Shown: one piece after another, positions 25,167 through 33,524 of the stretch
Layout: each line of letters opens with the position of its first letter
Position numbering within the stretch: the stretch's first letter is position 1
Assembly (NCBI RefSeq): GCF_018604545.1
Contig: NZ_CP075896.1
Coordinates: 8,370,001-8,434,000 of the forward strand
Direction: 5' to 3'
Length of the DNA stretch: 64,000 nt
Origin: Streptomyces koelreuteriae
Lineage (GTDB): Bacteria; Actinomycetota; Actinomycetes; Streptomycetales; Streptomycetaceae
Translations under genes and position numbers: made by a program
The notes under the pieces: model-generated
Databases searched by the model: none
What the model saw: only the letters and a program-made list of their open reading frames with translations
What the model was told of the DNA's origin: nothing

Positions 25167-26227
25167 CGGGCCGCCTCCGTCCCCGCGAGAGCGAGCCCCG
25201 TGTCCGGTATGCCGAGCTCCTCATGGGCGCGGGCCACCATCTTGCGGGCGTGCTGGAGGCCGATCCGCTCCAGCACGCCGGCGAGGTCGGCCAGCTCGGC
25301 CGCCGTCTCACCGCGGTCGCGGCCCAGCCGGGCCAGGGACTTGGCCAGGCCGAGACGCGAGAGTGCCTCCCCGCGCGGCTCGCTCATCTCGCGGAACTCC
25401 GCGAGCGCCTGCTCGTACAGGGCGCGTGCCTCGGCGTAACGCCCGGCCCGGTACAGCACGTTGCCGCGCATCTTGTGGTTGTAGGCCAGCGCGCTGGACA
25501 GCTTCATCGCCCGGCATGACGTCTCCGCCTCGCTCAGCAGCTCCAGGGCCCGCTCGGTGTCCCCGTCGCGCACCGACACCACATCGGCCAGTCCGCGCAG
25601 CGCCCAGGCGTGACCACGCCGGTCGTCGGCGCGCGCGGCGATCTCGGCGGACTCCTCGAACAGGGCGTACGCCCTGTCGTAGTCGCCGGTGTTGCGGTGC
25701 ATCTGCGCGATGCCCTCCAGCGCCCACACCGTGTGCCGCGCCTCCCCGCGCCGCCGGGCCTCGGCGAGCAACTGCTCGTGCAGCCGGCCGACGGCCTCGT
25801 AGTCGCCCTGGATACGGCCGGTCTCGGCCAGGCCCGCCAGCGAGTAGCCGCGTACGACGATGTCCCCGCCGCGTTCGCCCAGGTCGGCCGCGAGCTGGAG
25901 GAGACGGCGGGCCAGCCGGAGCGCGCCGCGCTGCCGGGCCAGCGTGCCGCCGCTCCACAGGGCCCAGGCCATCGCCCCGGTGTCCTCGGCCTCGCGGGCG
26001 GCGCGGTAACTCGCTTTCCAGGCCCGGTCAGCGTCCGCGACCCGGCCCAGCCGGCGCTGCGCCTCGGCCACCGCGAGCCCGGAACGCGCCACCTCCCCGG
26101 GCTCACCGGCGCGCTCGGCCGCTTTCAACTGCTCGGTGCCGGCGGCCAGTACGTCGGTCAGTGAGGAGTTGACGGACAGGGTGGTGAGCGCGCCCTGGTA
26201 CTCCGGGGCGAATGCCTTGCCGTACAT
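25163..26227 (-). CDS. Tetratricopeptide-repeat protein
   Basis: A 354-residue all-helical protein made of about seven TPR-like repeats. Examples are ARSGLAVAEAQRRLGRVADA, AWALWSGGTLARQRGALRLA, GYSLAGLAETGRIQGDYEAV, TVWALEGIAQMHRNTGDYDR, AWALRGLADVVSVRDGD and AYNHKMRGNVLYRAGRYAEA. It has no enzymatic domain and no signal peptide, so it is a protein-binding scaffold. It is coupled by ATGA overlap to the polyprenyl synthetase gene, which suggests a functional partnership. The ATG has AAAGG six bases upstream and lies 18 bp from a perfect 18-bp inverted repeat. Confidence 0.8.
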   Translation of the reverse strand: MYGKAFAPEYQGALTTLSVNSSLTDVLAAGTEQLKAAERAGEPGEVARSGLAVAEAQRRLGRVADADRAWKASYRAAREAEDTGAMAWALWSGGTLARQRGALRLARRLLQLAADLGERGGDIVVRGYSLAGLAETGRIQGDYEAVGRLHEQLLAEARRRGEARHTVWALEGIAQMHRNTGDYDRAYALFEESAEIAARADDRRGHAWALRGLADVVSVRDGDTERALELLSEAETSCRAMKLSSALAYNHKMRGNVLYRAGRYAEARALYEQALAEFREMSEPRGEALSRLGLAKSLARLGRDRGETAAELADLAGVLERIGLQHARKMVARAHEELGIPDTGLALAGTEAAR

Positions 26228-26244
26228 CGATGCCTTTCGGTCCG

Positions 26245-26287
26245 TATACGCACCATGTATACGCGCTGTGTATACATGGTGCGTATA
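26245..26287. promoter_or_regulatory. Perfect 18-bp inverted repeat upstream of TPR-prenyl synthetase operon
   Basis: Arms TATACGCACCATGTATAC (26245-26262) and GTATACATGGTGCGTATA (26270-26287) flank a 7-bp centre. Each arm also contains TATAC-N7-GTATA. AT-rich sequence of this quality is rare in the window. Its position just before the start codon suggests an operator overlapping the promoter; no cognate regulator is adjacent. Confidence 0.7.
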
Positions 26288-26409
26288 GAAGGGGGGAAAC
26301 CGGCCCTGGCCACAAGGGCCAGGGCACACCTGTTGTCGATCAAGACGTCGAGTGAACGGACCGGGTTGCCTGTGAGGCGTAGATCACCCGAGGGGCTTCA
26401 GTACTTCGA

Positions 26410-27087
26410 TCAGTGCTGCCCGGCCTTCTGCGGAGTCGCCTCGCTCGGCCGCACGACGACGTACCCCTCGCCCTGGAGCAGCAGTTGCACGGCCTCGCCG
26501 GAGCCGCCGCGCAGCATCGACCCGATGGACTGGGAGCGATGCAGGGAGGTCTGCAGGCCGGCCGTCCAGCCGACGATCGCGTCGGTGTCGACGTACACCG
26601 GGTAGTGCGCGGAGACCGGGATGACGAGCGGAGTGCCCTCGCAGACCAGGGCCAGTTTGCCGTGCCCGGAGAAGACGCTGTTGAACAGGCCGCCGCCGGT
26701 CATGCCGGCGCCCTTCACGGTCGCGATGCGGTACGACAACGTGGCGTCGAAGCACAGGACGTTGCGGCCGTTGACGGTGAACTCGTCGCCGGGTTCGACG
26801 TCGACGATGAAGCAGTTCTGCGCCTCGTGGGCGAACCAGGCCTCGCCCTGTCCGCGCACCGCCATCAGCGGCAGTCCCTCCCCGGTGACCGCGCGCTTGA
26901 GCATGCCGCCCATGCCCTGGCCTTTGCGCTCGAACTGGAGGTTGCCGCGGTAGGCGATCATCGCGCCCTGCCGGGCGAGCATCTCGCCGTTCACCGTGTA
27001 CCGGACGCACTTGGCGTTCTCGATCGTCATCCCCGCCGCGACGGGCGGCTGGGCCATGTGCTCGCTGGAAAACAGATCACCCTTCAT
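26410..27087 (-). CDS. AIM24 family protein
   Basis: A 225-residue beta-rich protein of the AIM24/TraT-like family. Typical segments are NAKCVRYTVNGEMLARQGAMIAYRGNLQF, GEGLPLMAVRGQGEAWFAHE, FIVDVEPGDEFTVNGRNVLCFD, GLFNSVFSGHGKLALVCEG and YPVYVDTDAIVGWTAGL. Bacterial members have no established function, and the family is named for a yeast mitochondrial protein. GAGGA is seven bases before the ATG. It has no signal peptide, and the mutual order with the TPR gene (182 bp away) gives no firm functional link. Confidence 0.88.
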   Translation of the reverse strand: MKGDLFSSEHMAQPPVAAGMTIENAKCVRYTVNGEMLARQGAMIAYRGNLQFERKGQGMGGMLKRAVTGEGLPLMAVRGQGEAWFAHEAQNCFIVDVEPGDEFTVNGRNVLCFDATLSYRIATVKGAGMTGGGLFNSVFSGHGKLALVCEGTPLVIPVSAHYPVYVDTDAIVGWTAGLQTSLHRSQSIGSMLRGGSGEAVQLLLQGEGYVVVRPSEATPQKAGQH

Positions 27088-27165
27088 ACGGGCATCCTCG
27101 CCCGGAGGGTCTCGCTCCGCCAAGATCGCCGGCGGGGGCGACGGCCCGAGCGATGTGGTGCGGTG

Positions 27166-28527
27166 TCAGGCGCCGAAGAGCTGCGTCCAGTAGGTGCCCG
27201 CCCGGCCGCCGCCGGCGAAGCCGACGCCGATGTGGGTGAAGCCGGGCTTGAGGATGTTGGCCCGGTGCCCCGGGCTGTTCATCCAGCCCTCCACGACCTC
27301 GGCGGGGGAGCGTTGCCCGCAGGCTATGTTCTCGCCGATGGAGCGCCGGGTGGACCCCGCCGCGGCGGCCCGGTCCCAGGGTTGGCTGCCGTCCGGCCCG
27401 GTGTGCGAGTAGAAGGCCCGGGCCACCATGTCGGCGCTGTGCGCTTGCGCGGCGGTGGTGAGCAGAGGGTCGACGGCCAGGGGCGGGAGTCCGGCACGGT
27501 CCCGCTCCCGGTTGGTGAGGTCGGTGACGGCCGCCGCTGTGCCCAGCAGTCCGTCCGCCGTGAACGGCCGGGCCCACAGGGCGGTCCAGTAGGTGTCACC
27601 GGAGGGGCCGTCGTGGACGTGGGCCACTCCGGTGTGGGTGAACGCAGGGTCGAGCAGGGTGCGGCGCGCCGCGTCGGTGCGCAGACAGTACGCGACGAAC
27701 TCGGCCGGTGTGCGCGGGCCGGACACGAGGTGCTCGCCGATGGTCAGGTACGCGTACCCGGCGCCGGTGACGCGCTGATAGACGGAGACACCGTCCCGGC
27801 TCTCGACGCCGAGGCGTCCCGCCATCGCCATGGCGGCGGCGTGCTCTCGGGCGGCGGAGGCCAGGCGCGTGTCGAAGGCCGTAGGGGGTGAACCGGCTTC
27901 GGCCCGTGCGGAGTTGACCAGGGCGGCGAAGCCGTCGGGGTCGGGCGCGGAGGCGGGAGCGCTGGGGGAGTGGGCGGCACCGTCAGCTGCGAACGCCGCT
28001 CGGCGCGCCCCGCTGTCGAACCCGCACGGCTCCGACGCGGGCTTGTCGTCCATGACATCGACGCCGAAGTCCCGTGCCACTCCCGCCAGTCCGTCGGCGT
28101 ACCCCTGGCCCAGCGCCCGCAGCTTCCAGCGGTCGCCGCGCCGGTAGAGCTCCGCGAGCAGCAGCACCCTCTCCTCTCGGGGGCGCGGCGGGGTGAACCG
28201 GGTGAGCGGGCGCCCGCCGGAGTCGGTGACGTGGAGTGTGGGGGAGGGCAGGCGGCCGAGAGCGGTTCCGGGTTCGGCGGGGCTGACGGCGACCGTGACC
28301 CGGGTGGCGCCGGCACGCAGCCTCGCCGGGTCCACGGTGAGGGTGTCGCCCCGCAGCACGGCCCCCGGCGCGCCCGGCTGGTTGTAGAAGACGAAGTCGC
28401 CGTCGCCTGCGACCTTTCCGCTGTCGTCCGTGATCAACGCGGACACGTCGAACGGCCCGGGCACCCGGACGGTCACCGCACCGCCCGGCAACGCCAGATT
28501 CCCACCGGGGACCAACTCGCTGAACAC
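27166..28527 (-). CDS. TerD domain fused to two CAP/SCP domains
   Basis: A 453-residue fusion. Residues 1-165 are a TerD-like calcium-binding domain: ELVPGGNLALPGGAVTVRV, FDVSALITDDSGKVAGDGDFVFYNQP, VLLLAELYRRGDRWKLRALGQGYADGL. Two consecutive CAP (cysteine-rich secretory/pathogenesis-related-1) domains follow, the first from FAALVNSARAEAGSPP and the second from VTDLTNRERDRAGLPPL to the end. The second carries the classic SHTGPDGSQPWDR and SPAEVVEGWMNSPGHRANIL. There is no signal peptide although CAP domains normally work outside the cell. The GTG start has no strong ribosome binding site, but the TerD family begins at this position. It may act in stress or tellurite-type responses. Confidence 0.85.
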   Translation of the reverse strand: MFSELVPGGNLALPGGAVTVRVPGPFDVSALITDDSGKVAGDGDFVFYNQPGAPGAVLRGDTLTVDPARLRAGATRVTVAVSPAEPGTALGRLPSPTLHVTDSGGRPLTRFTPPRPREERVLLLAELYRRGDRWKLRALGQGYADGLAGVARDFGVDVMDDKPASEPCGFDSGARRAAFAADGAAHSPSAPASAPDPDGFAALVNSARAEAGSPPTAFDTRLASAAREHAAAMAMAGRLGVESRDGVSVYQRVTGAGYAYLTIGEHLVSGPRTPAEFVAYCLRTDAARRTLLDPAFTHTGVAHVHDGPSGDTYWTALWARPFTADGLLGTAAAVTDLTNRERDRAGLPPLAVDPLLTTAAQAHSADMVARAFYSHTGPDGSQPWDRAAAAGSTRRSIGENIACGQRSPAEVVEGWMNSPGHRANILKPGFTHIGVGFAGGGRAGTYWTQLFGA

Positions 28528-28604
28528 GTCCGGACAACGGCCTGGGGAGAGCGGGGGTTCCCACCGGAGGTCGGCCCCCAGGGCTTCGGGAACGATCCGG
28601 TTGC

Positions 28605-28676
28605 TTCACCGGCGACGACCTCACCCGCCTCGACTCCTACGGCATCGGCCGGATCGACGTACCGAAGCCGTCCTGA
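28605..28676 (+). pseudogene. Possible 3' remnant of a lost gene
   Basis: A short reading frame ending in TGA encodes FTGDDLTRLDSYGIGRIDVP followed by KPS, with G or C at the third base of 22 of 23 codons. No start exists, and the apparent upstream continuation (VGPQGFGNDPV, 28570-28602) is in another frame. This looks like the tail of a decayed gene, but it is too short to identify. Confidence 0.3.
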
Positions 28677-28805
28677 CCGCCATGCCCGACTCGTCCCGGT
28701 CGTGGCAGGGGCGTGTGCGCGGCGTCGGAGGTCGCACCACTACCGTGTCGTACGCCGGGACCGCCCCGGACGATCGCCCGCCGACCGGCCGAAGGAGCGC
28801 CGACG

Positions 28806-30050
28806 ATGCCCCGCACCGCCCGCCCCCGCCGACGCACCGCCCTGGCCGCCCTCTCCACCTGCCTCGTGCTGGGCTGCGGGGCCGGTGCGACACCCCAGGG
28901 GGCCGAGGAGGCCCGGCCGCCCGCCGCCCCGGCGGAGCCGGGGGACGGCGTGGTCACCTGGGCCTCCTCGGCCGACCGCTTCGGCGAGGCGGTCGACGGC
29001 CGCGGCTACCGGATGGTGGTGCACACCAGCGTCGGCGGCAGCGGACTGCGGGTGCGGCTGTCCAACGCCTTCGGCGACCAGCCGGTGACCTTCGGCAACG
29101 TCCACGCAGGCCTGCAGCGGCAGGGGGCCGCGCTCGTCCCCGGCAGCAACAGACGCCTGACCTTCGACGGAGCGCGCTCCGTCACCGTCCCGCCCGGCGG
29201 CATCGTCCACAGCGACCCGCTGCCCGGCCATGTTCCCGCCGCGAGCTCGCTCGCCGTCAGCCTGTACGTCGCCCGGGCGGGCGGCGCGCTCACCGGGCAC
29301 TGGCTGGCGATGCAGACCTCGTACACCACCAGGGGCGACCACACCGCGGAGGAGAGCGCGGCCCACTGGAAACAGCGGACCCGCTCCCGGTTCTACCTCG
29401 ACGCCGTCACCGTGCGGCCTCGGCCCGCGGCGGGCGCCGTGGTCGCCCTGGGCGACTCCGTCACCGACGGCTGGCAGTCCACCACCGACCTCAACCGTCG
29501 CTGGCCCGACTACCTCGCCCGCCGGCTGGCCACGTCCCCCACGACGAGCGTCAAGGGGGTGGCCAACGCGGGGATCGCCGGCAACAGGGTCCTGACCGAC
29601 GGTGCCGGGCAGAGCGCCCTGAACCGCCTTTCCCGGGACGCGCTGTCGCTGCCGGGCGTGCGCACGGTGTTCCTCTTCCAGGGCGTCAACGACATCAAGT
29701 TCGAGCCGGGCGTCACGGCCGCCCAGCTGATCGCCGGGTACCGCACCCTGATCGACCGGGTGCACGGGGACGGCAAGTGCGTCGTCGGCGCCACGATCGC
29801 CCCCTTCAAGGGCTGGCAGGAATGGGACCCCGCCGGGGAGGCGGTGCGCCGGAAGGTCAACGCCTTCATCCGCACCAGCGGCGAGTTCGACGCGGTCGCC
29901 GACTTCGACCGCGTCCTGCGCAGCCCCGACGACCCCGAGTCGATCCTCCCCGCCTACGACGGCGGCGACCATCTGCACCCCAACGACAAGGGGATGCGGG
30001 CGATGGCCGACGCCGTCGATCTCGAGAGCCTCGACTGCGGGAGCCGTTAG
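28806..30050 (+). CDS. SGNH/GDSL-type hydrolase lipoprotein
   Basis: A 414-residue surface lipoprotein. The signal peptide ends at the lipobox LVLGCG. An N-terminal beta-sandwich (VVTWASSADRFGEAVDGRGY to GHWLAMQTSY) precedes the SGNH catalytic domain: GDS block VVALGDSVTDGWQSTTDLNRRWPD, block II NAGIAGNRVL, block III FLFQGVNDIKF and block V DHLHPNDKGM. All four catalytic positions (Ser, Gly, Asn, Asp/His) are intact. It probably deacetylates or de-esterifies a polysaccharide. GGAG is eight bases before the ATG at 28806. Confidence 0.9.
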   Translation: MPRTARPRRRTALAALSTCLVLGCGAGATPQGAEEARPPAAPAEPGDGVVTWASSADRFGEAVDGRGYRMVVHTSVGGSGLRVRLSNAFGDQPVTFGNVHAGLQRQGAALVPGSNRRLTFDGARSVTVPPGGIVHSDPLPGHVPAASSLAVSLYVARAGGALTGHWLAMQTSYTTRGDHTAEESAAHWKQRTRSRFYLDAVTVRPRPAAGAVVALGDSVTDGWQSTTDLNRRWPDYLARRLATSPTTSVKGVANAGIAGNRVLTDGAGQSALNRLSRDALSLPGVRTVFLFQGVNDIKFEPGVTAAQLIAGYRTLIDRVHGDGKCVVGATIAPFKGWQEWDPAGEAVRRKVNAFIRTSGEFDAVADFDRVLRSPDDPESILPAYDGGDHLHPNDKGMRAMADAVDLESLDCGSR

Positions 30051-30086
30051 CCCGGTCCGTCCGGCGCCTCGACCGCGTGCTCACCC

Positions 30087-30113
30087 GGTCACGCCGGTCA
30101 CGCCGGTTGCGCC
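30087..30113. repeat. Three short 9-bp tandem repeats
   Basis: Two exact copies of GGTCACGCC followed by GGTTGCGCC lie in the 74-bp gap between the convergent SGNH and LuxR genes. They are of little obvious importance. Confidence 0.6.
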
Positions 30114-30124
30114 GGTCGTGTCCG

Positions 30125-33061
30125 TCAGCCGGACGCCGACGGCTCCGGGGTGATCAGACCCTCCCGGTAGGCGATCGCCACCGCCTCGCCCCGGCTCGAC
30201 GCGCCCAGCTTGGCGAGGATGTTGGAGACATGGACGCTCGCCGTCTTGCCGCTGATGAACAACTCGTCACCGATCTGCCGGTTGCTGCGGCCGAGGGCGA
30301 GCAGCCGCAGCACCTCCTGCTCGCGTGCCGTGAGCACACCGGCCCGGTCCTCGGCGCCCGGTGCGTCCGAGAGCCGGCCGCGCCGGACCAGGGCGTCGAC
30401 CTGCTCCCGCAGCGGCGTGGCGCCGAGGGCGTCGGCGGCCTCCCGGACCGTCCGCGCCTGAGCCACTGCCTCTTCGCGACGCCCCGCCGCCACCAAGGCC
30501 TCGGCATACCGCAACCGGCAGCGCGTCCGCTCGTAGACATCGCCGTAGCCGAACGCCTCCACCGCCGCCGACCAGGCCGCCGGGTCCGGCCCCGAGACCG
30601 CCCGGAGATGTTCCGCCTCCGCCCTGGCCAGCCAGGCCTGCCCCTCGGGGCCCTGGGGCATGCCGGTCTCGCCGTGGGCGGCGGTGGCCCGCGCCAGCTC
30701 CACCAGGTCGGCCGCGGTGTCCGTCCAGCGGCGGGCCCCGGCCTCGTCGCCGGTCAGCCGCAGCCCGGCCGCGGCGTCGGCCACCGCCGACAACGCCAGG
30801 GCGGCGAGCCGGACCGTGACGTCCGGCCGGGTGCCCGCCTCGTCGGTGAGCGTCCTGACCGTGGACCGCATCCACCGCACCGCGTCCTCGGGATCGCCGC
30901 GCAGCCCGGCTGCGTCGGTGAGCACGATGCCCGCGACCAGGGTGCCCATCCAGTCGAACGGCCCCTCCAGCAGCGCCCGCGCCCGGTCGGCGGCGGCGAG
31001 ATCGCCGCGCGCCAGCGCCACCGACAGCGCCGGACCGCTCGTATAGCCGCCGGCCGCCGGCAGCACGTCCGCGTCCGTCGCCGCCGCGCGCACGCACTCG
31101 TCCCAGCGGCCCAGCACATGCAGCACCAGCAGCCGCAGGTACCGCATCTCCAGCGGGTACGGCGACGACAGCAGCCCGGCGCGCCGGGCCCGGTCCAGGC
31201 CCTCCGTCAGCCAGGGCAGGCACTCCGCCAGCTCACCGGACTCGTAGCAGCCCATGGCCAGGTTGAACAGGGCGCGCAGCTCCACCGGCGCGTTGCCCGA
31301 ACTCCGGGCCAGCTCCCGGGCCTTGAGCAGCCGCTCACGGCCCTCGGAGCCGCGCCGCCCGCCACCGTCGAACACGGCCAGGGAGATCAGCAGGTCCGCC
31401 TGGGCGTCGGTCACCCGCAGCCCCTCCGCCACCTCCAGGGCCCGGCGGGCGACCCGCACCGCGGTCTCGTTCTCCCCGACGTGGCGTGCGGCCATGACAT
31501 GCATGGCCGCCGCCCACACCCAGGTGGTCGAGGGCGGATCCTCGGGGATCATCCCCAGGGCCTCGCTGCTGTAGGCGAACGCCGCCGTCAGGCTGTCCAC
31601 GCTCAGCAGGTTCCCGGCGAGGGTGTAGCGGACCCGGGCGGCGAGTTCGGAGTCGGCGTCCTGGCCGAGCTCGGACAGCGCGGACCGGGTGAGGGAGACG
31701 GCGCGGTGCAGCTCCCCGGCGTGCACGGCCGCCGCGGAGGCACGCAGCGTCAGCGTCACCCGGTCGACGCCTCGGTCCGAGGGCCGCGCCTCGGGACCCA
31801 CCGCCGGCCACAGGTCCAGGGCCGCTTCGAGATGCCGCTGCTCCTCGGCGGGCGCACCGACCCGCTGGGCGTGGTCGGCGGCCTCCAGGGAAGCGGTCAG
31901 CGCTTCGGCCAGGTCGTGGCTCTCCCGGTAGTGGTGGGCGCGCTCGGCGGCGCTCTCGGCGGTCCGGCCGCGCCCGGCGAGCAGCCGTGCGAACGCGCCG
32001 TGCAGCCTCGCCCGTTCCCCGGGCAGCAGATCGGCGTAGACGGCCTCGCGGGCCAGGGCGTGCCGGAACGAGTACGTGTCGTCGTCCCCGGCCACGAGAA
32101 GCTGCCGTCCCACCGCCTCGCGCAGCGCCGACTCCAGCTCCTCCTCGGGCAGCCCGGCCGCCTCCCGCAGCACGTCGTGCTCCACCCGGCGCCCGGCCAC
32201 GGCCGCGGTCCGCAGCACCTGTTGCGCGGTGTCGGAGAGCTGCTCGAAGCGGATCAGCAGCACATCGGCGAGTCCGCCCGGCACCCCGCCGGGCTCCGAG
32301 TCGGTGGCCGCGAGCAGTTCCTCCGCGTAGAAGGCGTTCCCCTCGGCGCGCTCCACGATCCGCCGCACGGTGGTGTCCGGCAGCGGCCGGTCCTCCAACG
32401 CGCGCACCAGCCGGGCCACATCGGGATCGGCCAGCGGCCGCAGCTCCAGCCGCTCCACGGCGGGCAGCCGTATCAACTCCGCGAGCAGCGGCCGCAGCGG
32501 ATGCCGTCGGTGCAGATCGTCGGCCCGGTACGAGGCGAGAACCGCCAGCCGGTGCCTGAGGACACCCCGGCCGAGCAGGAACCGCAGCAGATCCCGCGAC
32601 GACTGGTCGGCCCAGTGCAGATCCTCCAGCACGAGCAGCAACGGGGCGACATCGGCGACATCGGCCAGCAGCCCCGCCATCCCCTCGAACAGCCGCAGCC
32701 GTCCGTCCACGTCCCGCACACCGTCGGACCCGGCCCCCAGCAACCGCTCGACGACAGGGTGCGCGGCCAGAGCGGCCCGGAACCGCTCATCGCCCGCGAG
32801 CACCCCCAGCACCTCGGTGAACGGCAGATACGGCAGCCCGACGTCCCCGAGGTCCACGCAGTGCCCGGTGACAACGACCATCCCGGTTGCGGCGGCCTGC
32901 CCGGACACCTCCTCCAGGACCCGCGTCTTACCGACTCCGGCGTCCCCGGCGACGAGTACCGCACGCGCCTCCCCACCCCGGGCACGCTCCAGCACGCCAC
33001 TCAGCCGGGCGAGTTCGGACTCCCGCCCCACAACCGGCGTGACGAATGAACCAAGCGGCAC
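30125..33061 (-). CDS. LAL-type LuxR family transcriptional regulator (AAA ATPase)
   Basis: A 978-residue Large ATP-binding regulator of the LuxR family. An N-terminal ATPase has VGRESELARL and the Walker A VLVAGDAGVGKTRVLEEV, with Walker B-like LLLVLEDLHWADQSSRDLL. A long helical TPR-like middle occupies about residues 380-880. The C-terminal LuxR HTH is LTAREQEVLRLLALGRSNRQ then IGDELFISGKTASVHVSNIL. Members often activate secondary metabolism or sugar genes; the target here is unknown. The GTG start has GAGGG upstream. The closest genes do not suggest a regulon. A hairpin at 33080-33114 separates it from the upstream three-gene operon. Confidence 0.93.
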   Translation of the reverse strand: MPLGSFVTPVVGRESELARLSGVLERARGGEARAVLVAGDAGVGKTRVLEEVSGQAAATGMVVVTGHCVDLGDVGLPYLPFTEVLGVLAGDERFRAALAAHPVVERLLGAGSDGVRDVDGRLRLFEGMAGLLADVADVAPLLLVLEDLHWADQSSRDLLRFLLGRGVLRHRLAVLASYRADDLHRRHPLRPLLAELIRLPAVERLELRPLADPDVARLVRALEDRPLPDTTVRRIVERAEGNAFYAEELLAATDSEPGGVPGGLADVLLIRFEQLSDTAQQVLRTAAVAGRRVEHDVLREAAGLPEEELESALREAVGRQLLVAGDDDTYSFRHALAREAVYADLLPGERARLHGAFARLLAGRGRTAESAAERAHHYRESHDLAEALTASLEAADHAQRVGAPAEEQRHLEAALDLWPAVGPEARPSDRGVDRVTLTLRASAAAVHAGELHRAVSLTRSALSELGQDADSELAARVRYTLAGNLLSVDSLTAAFAYSSEALGMIPEDPPSTTWVWAAAMHVMAARHVGENETAVRVARRALEVAEGLRVTDAQADLLISLAVFDGGGRRGSEGRERLLKARELARSSGNAPVELRALFNLAMGCYESGELAECLPWLTEGLDRARRAGLLSSPYPLEMRYLRLLVLHVLGRWDECVRAAATDADVLPAAGGYTSGPALSVALARGDLAAADRARALLEGPFDWMGTLVAGIVLTDAAGLRGDPEDAVRWMRSTVRTLTDEAGTRPDVTVRLAALALSAVADAAAGLRLTGDEAGARRWTDTAADLVELARATAAHGETGMPQGPEGQAWLARAEAEHLRAVSGPDPAAWSAAVEAFGYGDVYERTRCRLRYAEALVAAGRREEAVAQARTVREAADALGATPLREQVDALVRRGRLSDAPGAEDRAGVLTAREQEVLRLLALGRSNRQIGDELFISGKTASVHVSNILAKLGASSRGEAVAIAYREGLITPEPSASG

Positions 33062-33079
33062 TGAACCAACCCTCTTTTC

Positions 33080-33114
33080 TTGGGGGCGCGGGGAACTGCG
33101 CGATCAACCCCCAA
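33080..33114. terminator. Streptomyces intergenic hairpin repeat (GGGGCGCGGGGAACTGCGCG type)
   Basis: TTGGGGG (33080-33086) pairs with CCCCCAA (33108-33114). Inside is the motif GCGCGGGGAACTGCGCG, which I recognise as a dispersed intergenic repeat in many Streptomyces genomes. It lies after the UBP gene stop and before the LuxR start, so it may terminate the upstream operon. Confidence 0.6.
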
Positions 33115-33152
33115 CAACCCGCAGCCGCCACCGAACAGACAGTCCCGAGCTC

Positions 33153-33524
33153 CTAGGCCCGCAACACCTTCGCCCAGTCGACCGGCACCCGCCCCGCAGG
33201 CCCCGGCGTGGGCTGATCCGCAGGATGACTCCCCGGCGGAGCCAACTCCGGGCCGGCCTCGTACAACTCGTTCGCCGAGTAGTCCCAGTACCAGTTCTCA
33301 CCGGGCTCGAAGCTCTGCACCAAGGGATGCCCGGTCGCCCGGAAATGCCCCGTCGCATGCTTCGCGGGCGAACTGTCACAGCACCCCACATGCCCGCACT
33401 GCGCACATCGCCGCAGATGGAACCACCACCCGCCACCGGCCTCGCACTCCACGCACCCGTTGCCGCTCGGCGGCACACCCGGGTCGATCCCGTTGTCACG
33501 ACTGTCACCACTGTCGCCACTCAT
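33153..33524 (-). CDS. UBP-type zinc finger protein
   Basis: A 123-residue protein with a zinc finger of the ubiquitin-hydrolase (UBP) type. Cys/His ligands are visible in CVECEAGGGWWFHLRRCAQC, GHVGCCDSSPAKHATGHF and TGHPLVQSFEPGENWYW. In eukaryotes this fold binds the free C-terminus of ubiquitin; bacteria lack ubiquitin, so the ligand is unknown. Its ATG overlaps the stop of the CNB-kinase gene by 4 bp, making it the third member of the redox-signalling operon. It is probably a small accessory or sensory partner. Confidence 0.88.
   Translation of the reverse strand: MSGDSGDSRDNGIDPGVPPSGNGCVECEAGGGWWFHLRRCAQCGHVGCCDSSPAKHATGHFRATGHPLVQSFEPGENWYWDYSANELYEAGPELAPPGSHPADQPTPGPAGRVPVDWAKVLRA

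Noticed and set aside
28430..33049. 1539-codon open frame on the plus strand
   Set aside because: It is antisense to the LAL regulator gene, has low-complexity Arg/Gly/Pro/His-rich translation and no domain. Long antisense frames are expected in very GC-rich genes.
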